Source: Telopea speciosissima (lineage: Eukaryota; Streptophyta; Magnoliopsida; Proteales; Proteaceae). Taken from it: 64,000 nt of DNA. Within the stretch, counting starts at the first letter, position 1. Each line of letters begins with the position of its first letter. Under the pieces are notes generated by a model. That model made no database searches and was not told the origin of the DNA. It saw only the letters and a program-made list of their open reading frames with translations. The translations under genes were made by a program, and so were the position numbers. The stretch spans positions 8,506,413 to 8,570,412 of the forward strand of contig NC_057923.1 in the NCBI RefSeq assembly GCF_018873765.1, given 5' to 3'. Positions 21,447 to 32,300 of the stretch are shown piece by piece.

Positions 21447-23948
21447 TTAGTTCAAGGAGTGCGGATTAAATTTACAGAGAGTCCTTTACTCCTGTCCTGT
21501 CTCTTGCTGATGAATTTCTGTAGTTTGTCAGTTGATGTGGTTCTCTTTTTTTTTTTTTTTTTTTTTTTTGTTAATGCAAAGTAAACCGATCCCGATACTG
21601 TGCCGATATTATATCAGTGATATGGTACGGACAAAGGCCAAAATGTTAAAAAACTCATTTTTAAAGGAGATTTAAGGATGGATATGGTCGATACGTTCCG
21701 TTATCACGGATTGAATCTGAATATGAAGGCTTGCTCGAAAGAGTTTGAATTTTTTTTCTCATTTTAGAAAAAAAAAAAAAAGATTAATTATAAAACGTTA
21801 TTCCATAATTGGATCAGATTTAAATTTAAATAAGGGATCATTGGATTATTGAATCGGATAGATCCCTAAATAATTGTTCAACATTATTATATAAATTATA
21901 TAAATTTCATATTATATTTAGTAATGATATTTTCTAGCTGTAATTTTTAATGACCAAATATGTAATGAATTGTTGCTTATAATCATGTGAAGTAATTGAA
22001 AATTTCACTACTCTTCCCATTTGTTTCCCTTGCAACCAAATGGAGCCTACATGAATCATTTAAAGTTGTCGTGTCAATCCACTCTTGGTTATACCTATAT
22101 CTTGGCACATATGGGTGCAATTTTGGCCAATTTTGGCCCGAGCTTACCCCGAGTTGGATTAAGATATCCTGGGGGCTCAAGGTTAAGAATTTCTGGCCCT
22201 GAGTTAGGGTCGGACAAGGCCAAGGCTCTATAAGACTGAGTTTGGTCCAGCCTAGCCCGGCTCTGTCTTCTTCTTTTACTTCTTCCTCTTGTTATATCTT
22301 ATTTTTCTCCCTAGTCTGGCCCAATCCTTGCATCTCCCCTTCCCCATGGTCAGGGCCAATCAAGGTTAGCTTAGCCCTGATGGCGGGGTGGGTTAGGGTT
22401 GTATTTTTTAGGCCTTGAGTTAGGGTCAAGCCGGGCTTGAGCCCAACTAAAGGGACTCAGGGTTGGATTGGGGTCCGGTCCAATTTAACTCTATTGCACG
22501 GCATCAAACCATACGCATTGCACCTATTGCTAAATCAAAATATGACCCTTTGCATGTGTAGAAAAGTCACATTCAAATAAGGATCAAATTTTTCTTAAAC
22601 CACTGTGGAGCTTCAGAGGCATCTAGAGAATATTTTGGAGAACAGAGTGAAATCCTATAAAGGTTTGTGAACCCTAGGATGATGGTTGAACCTTCACTGC
22701 ATGGTGAAGGAAAACTTTCTCCCTGAAATAATTGCTAATACCAAAATCCTTCAAAGGGAAAAAGTTCTCTAAACCAACTGCCAAGGATACATTAGGATCT
22801 TTTCTCTCTCCATCTCTATTCTCCTCAAATGAAATAACCTTTCTCACCCTAAATTTGTTCCATCACCCCTCATTGGTGCACTCCTTATGCTGCGTCCTAA
22901 GAGAACCCACAAAGATGATAATACCATCAAGCAGGTTTGTTATTGAAAAAATGAGATAACACTGTGATTCAACTCACAACTGCAGCCATAAAAGAACAAT
23001 ATTGATCTGTTCTCTTCATGGTTTGTACATACATGGGCTTCTCTCTCTCTTTTTTTATGTGTTATAGAGCCTATTTTTTTTTGTTTTTGTTTAGAGCCAA
23101 TTTGAAATGGAGCCATTGTAACAATATAATGACAAAAATAACATTTAAACTTCTAGAGAAAATAACAGAAAATTTTCAATAGATTTCGTTTTGTTTTAGG
23201 TAACTGAGAGATCCCTCTCTCTCTCTCATAACAGTTACAACTTTTTTAAAACCTGGTGTGATTGTGTGAATAATCCTATTTTGAATTTAACTACTCAAGA
23301 TTATCTAATCTCATATAACCTTCTTTCCAACCATTTCAAACAAACCCAAAAAAAAAAAAAAAAAAAAAAAAAAATTCAAAAATTCAAAAATGATGATAAT
23401 AATTTCTTTAGATGATCTGATATAGTTATACACTTAATACACATAGCTTGACATGATGAGGCCATGATCAGAGAATGTGAGAGGTGGTGGCACATAGTGT
23501 TTGGACTCCACCATCTTCCAACATCTGTCTCAACGGTCTTCTCTTCTCTATCACTTGAAAACTGAAAACCACCCACTAAATTCGGTTTTTCCTTTTTTAT
23601 TTTTAAAAAATTTTTTAAAAACTTATTTACTTTTATTACTCAGTCTTCCTCATCTTCCAGCAAATCCGCTAACAATCACACCTCTTCTGATCAATCTGCC
23701 GTTTCGATTTCCATTTCCACTTCCACTCCCTTTTTCATTCTCCATTTCATTTCTTTTGCCAACCATCAAATCCGATCCCTTTCCTTCCTTCATTCCTTCC
23801 TACCCTCTTCCATTTCCATCATTTTTTAGCCCTGCATCAACATCAACCATTTTCCTTGCCCTCCTTCTATTCGTTGTTTTGTCTCAATCAAATCTGATCA
23901 ATTCATCTCTACCAAGAAGCAGTAGCAACATTGGATTCTTGACAGAAG
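21447..23948. other. Gene-free stretch between LRK10L and LBD genes
   Basis: Begins with the kinase 3' UTR (poly-T at 21547-21569). A partial MITE copy at about 21880-22047 (TCCCTTGCAACCAAATGGAGCC at its right end) is related to the element at 45553-45894. A long poly-A lies at 23349-23373. The last 400 bp is strongly pyrimidine-rich (TTCCTTCCTTCATTCCTTCC) and probably forms the 5' UTR/promoter of the LBD gene. Confidence 0.4.
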
Positions 23949-24918
23949 ATGACCGTGAAGGGCGGCACCAGCCAAGCCTGTGCTGCGTGCAAGTACCAAA
24001 GAAGGAAGTGCGCTTCTGATTGTGCTCTTGCACCATACTTCCCTCCAGACAAGCCCAAGATGTTCCAGAATGCACATAGATTGTTTGGTGTAAGTAATAT
24101 TCTCAAGATATTGAAGCAACTGAGCCCAAGTCAGAAGAATGATGCCATGTATTCCATCAACTTCCAAGCCTACTTGCGTGAGAAGTTTCCCGTCCATGGT
24201 TGTTATGGTTACATCTGTCAACTCAGGTTCCAGATTGATCAGATTCAACAGGAGCTCCTTGCTGTTCAGACCCAGCTTGCCCTGTATCGACAGCAGCACC
24301 ACAACCACCTCCTCTCCTCCTCCTCATCACCTCCACCACAACATTCCCCTTCTTCCCAATTACAATTGGGCATGGCTACCTCACCTACAACAAACAATTC
24401 TCTCCCTTTCTTCCACCATTCATATAATCAGACTTTCAATACTGGAATTTCTCTTGATCCCAACAATGGAAACAATATTTCTAATAATGTTAATGCTTAC
24501 AACACAGCTGTTTATGTAGATTCTAAGGATAATATAGTGAACCCTTTATGGATTCAAAATCAGAATCCTTATAACAATGCATCCAACACTAGTAGCAACA
24601 ATAATTCAGCAGCATCAGTTAGTCAAGCGCCATTGCTCATCTCTCAAATGCTTCCTAGCCAACAAGAACTAACAGAAACTCCACAAGATTATGATGAAAT
24701 CCCTCCATTTTTCGACACTATTGACGATAGACAATCTTACATTGATTCCAAAGAGGCTTATGATTCCAGGTAAAAACTCAAAGCCTAGCCTTCTTATTGC
24801 ACCATCATATATTTGGCTACCTAATTTTTGTTTTTAAATGTTTGAACTTAACAGCAGCTCGGAGGATTCATTGAAGGGTACGACGCAATCGATGAGTATG
24901 TTCAGGATAATGAACTAA
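23949..24918 (+). CDS. LBD: LOB-domain transcription factor, LBD22/LBD27 type
   Basis: Exon 1 is 23949-24769 and exon 2 starts at 24855 (or 24858; the acceptor is CAGCAG). The predicted frame stops at 24916-24918, giving 294 aa. The zinc-finger-like C block CAACKYQRRKCASDC (C11, C14, C21, C25) fits CX2CX6CX3C. The GAS block includes FGVSNILKILKQL and YLREKFPVHGC. A leucine-zipper-like region LX6IX3LX6L follows (LRFQIDQIQQELLAVQTQL), making it a class I LBD DNA-binding regulator in the nucleus. KMFQNAHRLFGVSNI is typical of the LBD22/LBD27 (SIDECAR POLLEN) branch. The rest is a low-complexity Ser/Asn-rich tail. Exon 2 shows an alternative open frame (to 25031) that reads more like the family tail, so a one-base frameshift is suspected near 24893. 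The DNA-binding part is unaffected. Confidence 0.88.
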
Positions 24919-25031
24919 AGAGCATGGCTACGTATGCTTCAGTTTCAGCACTACAAGAGGAGAAGGTTATCAGAGTCTGTGACCCTCTAAATATAAACAT
25001 GATTTGGCCTTTTCTTTCACTTCTTGATTAA

Positions 25032-25539
25032 TTTCACCCCCCCCCCTCTTTGATCATTCAGTTTAGATGATATATATATTATATATATTCCACAATTTTG
25101 ACCTGTTATCTGCAATCAATCATCCATACCTTGTTTATAAATAATAAATAAGACTTGTTGGAGATTTGATCATTCAGCTTTCTCTTCAGTACATGGATAA
25201 TTTTGATGCCCTAACAAATGCAATCAACTAAACCTACCCAAGTACCATACAGCTTACTCTATTCTTCTTGTAAGTATGACAGGAACTGTTGAGCTGTTTT
25301 TGCTCAGCCAATCAGCCATGTTTGGTTTTTGTTATTGAAACCAAACAATCAGAGGAGAATATGAATAAAATCAAAAGAAGCTTAGGATTTATGAATTCTT
25401 TCTTTGTTAATCCAATTGGAGTTTCTTGGAGGGTTTGCTTTATTTTAGATTGATGATATTTCCCTCTCTTTTTTTGTCAGCATCATCTAGGTTTGTAGAG
25501 TTAGGTCTGAACATTGCTTATCTTCTTAGTTGGTGCTAG
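25032..25539. other. Gene-free stretch after LBD gene
   Basis: AT-rich, contains ATATATATTATATATAT near 25070 and poly-C at 25038-25047. Likely 3' UTR and intergenic DNA; no coding frame supported. Confidence 0.35.
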
Positions 25540-28010
25540 CTAACTTTCGTCTATTGGGAGCCCGCCCTAGCTGAACGACGCTCGAACATTTGGAGGGAGC
25601 GTAGACAATTAGATCATACCATCTCAGGGTCTTGGTTTTGTATGGGTGACTTCAATGTAATTCTTTCCAGTGATGAGAAACTGGGCGGTATAGGCCTAAA
25701 AGCTGCGTTCAAATTGTTGAATTTGGGCTCTTAGAATTGAAATTTATTGGCCCTGCCTTTTCTTGGTCCTATAATCGACCTGCCCCTGACCTTTTGATGA
25801 CTACCATTGATAAGGTTTTCGACAATGGTGAGTTTATTTGTAACTTCATGTCTGTTGGAGTGCATCAGCAAGCGATGGTGGGATCGGACCATACCCCTCT
25901 ATTGATCCACCTTCCTTGGGGTTAAAAACCTCATAGGCATTTTTGCTTTGAAACTAAGTGGGAATTCCATCTTGACCTCCCTTCTGCTACTGCTAATTCT
26001 TGGGAATCTAGTGTTGTTGGTTTGCCTTCTTTTAGGCTGTCTCGTAAGATTAGTGACTATGGTATCCAACTTCTTAAATGGAGTAAAGCTAATGTCTCTA
26101 CTGAACTCGTAGAAATCCAACAAGGTCCTATTCGAGGCATCCTAGCTAGCCTCCTTGAGTGTGACTTTTGTTATGTCATTGTGACATTGAGGAGTTGATT
26201 GTTCAAGAGGAGAAATACTGGGCCCAATGATCACAGGTGAAGTGGCTTCAAGCAGGTTTTGCCTTCTACATAGAGGGTGAGCCTTGGTGCAACGGTAAAG
26301 GGTGCTCCATTGTGACCAAGTGGTCACGAGTTCGAGTTTGAAAACAGTTTTTTTGCAAAAGCAGGGGTAAGGCTGCGTAGATTATGATCCTCCCCAGACC
26401 TCGTAGTGGTGGGAGCCTTATGCACTGGGTACTTTGTGTTTGATTTTCTACAAGATCATTGCTAAATTCCTTATAAACTGTCTTAAACCAATTCTCAACT
26501 CACTCATTAGTCCCTATTAGAATGCATTTATCCCTTCTTGAGTGATTTCTAATAATATTTACACCGCCCATGAGATTTTACACCAAATGTGTTTTGCTAA
26601 AGGAAAAGCTGGCTCTATGGTGTGGAAGCTTGATTTGTGTAAGTCATATGACAAGATAGAGTGGCTTTTTCTTAAAGCAATTCCTCCTTCGCTTTGGGTA
26701 TTTAAGAAAATGGATTTAATAGATAATGCAATGCGTAACCACTATCTCATATCACATTAAAATTAATGGATCTATTATTGGCAAAGTTACTCCACAGCGA
26801 GGGCTACGTCAGGGCTTCCCTCTTAGCCCTTGTTTTTTATGTTGTACCAGAAGCACTATCTAGTCATCTCTTACGGGCCTGAGCAGTCCCTTTCTATTAA
26901 GGGTATCAAAACTAGTAGAATAGGACCGACCGTTCTCTCACTTGCTTTTCGCTGATGATTGCATACTTTTTTTTTCTAAAGTTGATCAACATAAGTGTTT
27001 CACCCTTCTGGGTTTGCTTGTAGACTATTGTTCAGTCTTCGGGTAAGACTTATGAAGATTAGGAACACCGTGTTTGGTTTGTCGGGGTTTTGTGCGGTCC
27101 GAAACCATGGGAAGTACTTTGGCTTGCCAATTGAGTTTGGGAGATCTGAAAAAGACATTTTTGCCAGCACTGTTGAGAGAGTTCAAGCTAAGCTTTCTAG
27201 ATGGAAGTACTCTACTCTTATCTACTGCTTGTAAGGAGGTTTTAATCAGAGTTGTGCATACTTGTATCCCATCATATGCTATGTCAATGTTCTTGATCCC
27301 ATCTAGTATTTGCTTAGATCTAAATAAATTGATATGTTGGTTTTGGTAGAAGGATAGTAAGGATAAGGGTATCTTTTGACAAAAATGAGACTTTTGTGTA
27401 CAAGGAAAAATATTGGGGGTCTTGGTTTCCACGATTTGAAAAGGCTCGGCAAGGCTGATGCATCTTACATAATGATACCGCGCTTTAGGTTCAAGTCCTC
27501 TAGGGTAAGAACTTCCCTAGGACTTCTCTTTTGGAGGCTCATTGTAGGTCTAATAGTTCTCGGGCATTGAGACTCATTGCCAAACTAATGCCTTTATTTC
27601 TGCTAACCCTTTTTGGAAATGGCTGTAGGGCTTTTAGCTCATCTCCAAGAGCCCAGCACGCCCAGGGTGCTACCTGCCTTAAGTTATGCCGCACACATCA
27701 CCTTCTCAGGGACTATCTTTGCCACTATTGATGGTGCATGATGGTATGCTACCTCTCAAAAGATGGGCCCAAACAGTATCTTAAAAATGTTGATGGTTCT
27801 TTCTTTGCGGCAAAATGCAAAACTTTGCCTTAGCTTTTCAGCTTCTTCCATGGAGGCTGATGTTGTTTGTGATACTGTTCTTATGTCTAAAGGATTAACA
27901 GTCTCTTCTCCGGTAATCACTTCAAATTGTTTGTCTGTTATTCGAGCCTTGAATTGTGTTGAGGTTTCTCTTGACTGGGCTGCCAGCTCTATTTGTTGAC
28001 GAGTCTTTTA
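25540..28010 (+). mobile_element. Decayed L1-type LINE (endonuclease, RT, RNase H remnants)
   Basis: Successive broken frames match plant non-LTR retrotransposons. The AP-endonuclease part shows GSWFCMGDFNVILSSDEKLGG near 25640 and SDHTPLLIHLPW near 25890. RT N-terminal blocks are AHEILHQMCFAKGKAGSM and VWKLDLCKSYDKIEW near 26560-26680. The RT catalytic FADD lies near 26951-26962. GGLGFHDLKRLGKADASY (27410-27460) is followed by an RNase-H-like tail (27850-27998). Many stops and shifts; about 200-300 codons between endonuclease and RT are missing where the SINE sits. Not active. Confidence 0.85.
26275..26434 (+). mobile_element. Au-type SINE inside the LINE
   Basis: tRNA-like head GGTGAGCCTTGGTGCAACGG with A-box-like start and B-box-like GAGTTCGAGTTTG, then the family body GGTAAGGCTGCGTAGATTATG and TGCACTGGGTACTTT. 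This layout matches the widespread plant Au SINE. It interrupts the LINE at the point where LINE coding sequence is lost, so a clean target duplication is not visible. Confidence 0.82.
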
Positions 28011-28351
28011 TTCTTCTTCTTCTTTGATAGTAATTGCCCCGTGAAGTAATGGAAGAAAGGGGGCATTTGACCAAGAATGGCTACTCCTTACTAGAGATGG
28101 GAGAGATGCAATCATGGATGGTTCTCTGCCGTTAGGGTTCTTCAAAAGTAGAAACAAGGGAAATAATGAAAGAAGAGGTTTATGTTAACAAGAGCAATTT
28201 GATCAATATATAATATGTTCTAATGTTTTTTGTCTCACGTTAACGGAATGGGTTTACTTATTAATTATTTAGAAAAGCTAGGTGGTATGCAAAAATAGGA
28301 AAACATTATTTTTTATGAAATTGTATCATAATTTAGGAACCTGATAGACCT
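28011..28351. other. Gene-free stretch
   Basis: AT-rich sequence between the LINE remnant and the 28352 fold-back. No feature seen. Confidence 0.35.
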
Positions 28352-28496
28352 TTATCCGCTGCTGTAACGGCAGCGCTGCTGTGCGCATCGTGTGGTGCAG
28401 CAGCGACCATGTGTGCACACATGGCCGCTGCTGTGCGCATCAACTGCTGCGCCGCATGATGCGCACAGCAGCGCTGCAGTTACAGCAGCGGATAAA
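28352..28496. mobile_element. Nested palindromic fold-back element, CAG/CTG-rich
   Basis: Outer arms of about 38 bp: TTATCCGCTGCTGTAACGGC at the left pairs with the reverse complement of CAGTTACAGCAGCGGATAA at the right. An inner near-perfect palindrome is centred on TGTGCACA (AGCGACCATG / CATGGCCGCT). GC-rich in an AT-rich setting. Flanks GAACCTGATAGACC and GAACCCGATGACC are similar and could be an imperfect duplication. No coding role seen. Confidence 0.65.
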
Positions 28497-29355
28497 AAAG
28501 CGAACCCGATGACCTCAATGTTGAAATTTCCCATGCTACATCAACGGTGATACGTGGAACGCTATCATTCATAACATTCACATGGGACCCACATAACAGG
28601 ACATAAAATTAAAAAATAAAAAGAAAAACCAGACATTGTGGAACACATTTTCCTCATCAATTTTTTTTTATAGCAAAAACCGACTTCAAGAATGGAATCT
28701 TGTTGACCAATAAAACTTCTTGTCTTAGTATAACATCCCTCTTCAACTCCTCAATTCACAAGGACCTGCACACGATCGTCATTTTGGAAATAAAGTTGCA
28801 GAGATAGAAGGCTAGAAGATGATAACTTAGATCCTTCTGACTATCCCAGTTGGGTATTCAGAGTTCAGACCGTATTGAAATCCATCCATTCCCCATGCAT
28901 AACATCAAAACCAGGATTTAAAGACTGATTCATCTTCGGCTGGTGGGATCTGTTAGTCAGCATCACTCTCAAAACACTTTTCTCCATTCCAGAAACGTTT
29001 TGAGAGAATGAAACACACACGGCAATAGCCGTTGGAGACCTTTTGAGCTTCTACGGATGAGCATTACAACCAGAAGAACCATGGCCATGATAACCAGAGG
29101 AACCATGGCATAACTATATATTAAACTGCATGCATCACCTTGAAAGAAAATCTGGTTATGTGCTTTCTTACTAGTGGCTTTTCTTGTGATGATGACTAAA
29201 ATTGATGATATAACAATTGGAATTCTTGAAGTAACATCCACCACAAACGTTACATTTCAAAGCAACAGAGACAGAAAAATATGAAAAAAGAAATCAACGC
29301 GACTGATTTACAGTAAGGTGTTTCATCTAATTCCCTATCAAGTAGTTTACAAGAA
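28497..29355. other. Downstream region of the BTSL gene
   Basis: No supported coding frame. Should include the 3' UTR of the minus-strand BTSL gene near 29355. Nothing else recognised. Confidence 0.35.
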
Positions 29356-32300
29356 TCAGAGAAGCCTAGTATTAAATGAACCGCAATATGGACACTTGTG
29401 ATAAAGCCAATGGAAGGGAGTTACACCTCTCTTCTCACAATCATTGCATAATATGACCTGCAATACTCACAAAAATTTAAATGAACAGCTCAGGAAGTAT
29501 AAAACAAGAAAAGAGATGATGCAAAATAGATGAATGAGGAAGCAACCTGAGTCTGGCCAGAATACTCCACTGGGATTTTCTCTTCAGCTAACACCACATC
29601 CAGCATCCCAAAATACACCTGCCATACCATCATCTAAACCATTTAAGAAGAAGGCTGAAACCTCTTGGGTGTAATTCATATAAATTAATCCAAGGAATTG
29701 GAACTAAACAGTACTCATTATCCTGCACCCCTAAGTTGAGTGGATCTCCCCAACCCCAATCCCTCAACCAAACTAAGAATTAAATTATTGTCCTCGAACT
29801 TCACACCTCACTGTTAGCATGAACAGAATGCACACACATCTTGGGTCTCCTAAGTCCTAAAGTATACTTTTGCTGATACCCTAGGTTCTCTTGTATCCCT
29901 CACCAACTTTCTAGTTTAGGTGGTCCTCCCTGCAGAAGTTCTCTTTCTATTTCAGAAGATTCTGTAAGACTGAACAGGCCAAATTCTAGGAACTAGTGCA
30001 TAGACCATCATGTATTTCTCAGGACTGTTTTTTTTTATCTCTTTGGTAGGAATGTAGGATGTGAAAGTGACCTGTTAATTTAACCCGGAAAAAAACAGTC
30101 ACTTTTTAGTGAATGGAAGGTTTCTAATTGGATTGGCTATTGACAAAATTAATGTAAGGATTCTAATTGGATTGGCTATTGACAAAATTAACCACATTGT
30201 ACATGTAGATACAAGTATTATGGATTTAAGCTTTGAAAAATTTTAAAAGAATCCCACCATTCTTCTATGTCAACCGATAGGTTTATGACTTCTTTAGGAA
30301 AAAATAGGCTCGGTGAGAACTGCAACATTAGAAATGCAACTAGAGCCAATTTCTACCTTGAAGGATTAAGGAGTGCAGCTTCTTTTGTGATTCAACATTC
30401 ATAAACCATGGATTGTTAGTGGCAATCAAGCTATATCTTCTGGGGAAAAAAATTCTTAAAATGTATGCCAAAATTCAACGTGAATACCTAATTAGTATAT
30501 AATTAATGAGAATTCATTGTTATAGAGTATGTTAGCATGGACATTGATTATAAAGATTAAAAACATCAGTTCCACTCTACTCAACTCTTACCTTATCGCA
30601 ACTAAATGGGTTCGGCTACATGAATCCTTTTGCCATTTGACTCTATTTAGGGCTGTTCTTGATGTCAACATCCACAAATTAATCGAACTTAATTAAAAGT
30701 AAGCTATAGCTATAAATAAAAAAGCTGGAATTTCTCATCATTGCCAGAGAAAATAATGACAATGAATGATAATATAAGTATATATTTTGGATGTCATTGG
30801 ATCCTTGAGTTTAAAGTTCAGGAATTTAGGACATTGCAACTAACGATTGTATTGATACTATTTTGATTGGTAGTTTAGAATATAATTATAGGGTTTTTTA
30901 CAATTACCACCCCAAAATCTTTTGTATTTACGATTACCCCCCAAAAAAAAAAACTTTGAAACAACTATTACCCTCCCCTATTGCATACTAATAACCAACT
31001 GACCCCCACCATTACAGACCAGTTACGGAAGGGGTTAGTCGTGAGAGTATGCCGCTGCCATGAATTTTTTAGGACCAAAATACCCTTATATCAAAACGAA
31101 AATTTTCTTCACTTCACCTGCACTTCATCTTCTTCACTTCCTCTTCACCTGTTGCAGCAAATCGGTGGAAGAACTTCTTTGTGCTTTTTTTCCTTCCGTT
31201 TTTCTCCTTTTAAACTTTCCTCTCTTCTCGCTGTTTTCTTCCTCTTCGATCAACCCGGAAGCTATGTGCAGCAGCAGAGTATACATTTCAAACACCAGTC
31301 TCTCCACTTCAAAGAAGATCTTCTTTCACACCATGGGAGTGAGGTTCGAGCAGCGTTGTCTCTGTTCATAAGCACATCCGCCACAACATTTTCTTTTGCA
31401 ATCACTCGATCTCCTTTATTTCGTACAACTTCGGACTTCTCAGATCTCAATCATGTTCGGCTGTGTACTCTGCAATCATGGCGAACCCAGAATCCAATTC
31501 TCGCTGTAAGAAGAAATCGAAGAAGGATCGAAAAACCATCTTCGTCTCCCTCTCCTTCTCCTTCTCCTTCCTGCTCCCATTTCAGGTATGATTGATATAA
31601 GCAATAACAGTTTTGAATAGTTCTTTCATGGGTGGACTGAGATTTGGATATATAAATTATAATCTTTTCTTTTGCTAAAATTACAGTAAACAACGTCACT
31701 ACTACTTGGCCGTCAACAGAACCCAATTCAAGATGGTAAAATCAGAATCTATTATGCCCTTATCGAAATTTATTTTATTTTCCTGGAACCAAATAGATTC
31801 GGAGGGGGAGGATTTGAGGGATGGATGGGGAAGGAGGAGATGAAGGGTTAGTTGGGTGTTTGTGGTTTGATGATTTTGTTGAGTAATAGAAGGAAACCTG
31901 AGACCGATTTGGCCTGTGGAGTTTTAGGGCTGTTACTGTTAGGATCTTTGGTTTGGGATTGCCAGAAGGCGATGAAGGGGTGGGTTTTGGGGTTCTGCTC
32001 TTGTGCTCTGATGGTGATTTTGGGGTTAAGGAGTGAGCATTTACACATACGCCTTAAAGATTTAAGGGTTCGCTCTCCCTTCATAAAGATTGCCAGGGCA
32101 AGGAGAAGATGAGCTACCTAATCTTAGATTTGAAAAAAAAAGAGGAGAAATTTTTCTGATGAATTCTGTTCTCCACAGTTACAACTGTTGCTAGAACTCT
32201 CTCTTGCTTCATTGAAGAAGAATCCATTACTCACTCTTGATGTAGTGACAGAATTCTCTGAAATATCTATCTCTGTGACATTATCACAAGAACCTGGACG

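Noticed and set aside
23501-24019. Plus-strand 172-codon frame overlapping the start of the LBD gene
   Set aside because: Ser/Phe/Pro/Leu-rich reading of a pyrimidine tract, in a different frame from the LOB domain.
26275-26350. tRNA-like sequence with A- and B-box motifs
   Set aside because: It continues into a conserved non-tRNA body seen at two more places, so it is a SINE head and not a tRNA gene.
30981-31595. Plus-strand frame of 204 codons inside the BTSL-intron MULE
   Set aside because: Starts within the inverted terminal repeat and reads Ser/Phe-rich low-complexity sequence. It may include bits of captured exon but no recognisable protein.
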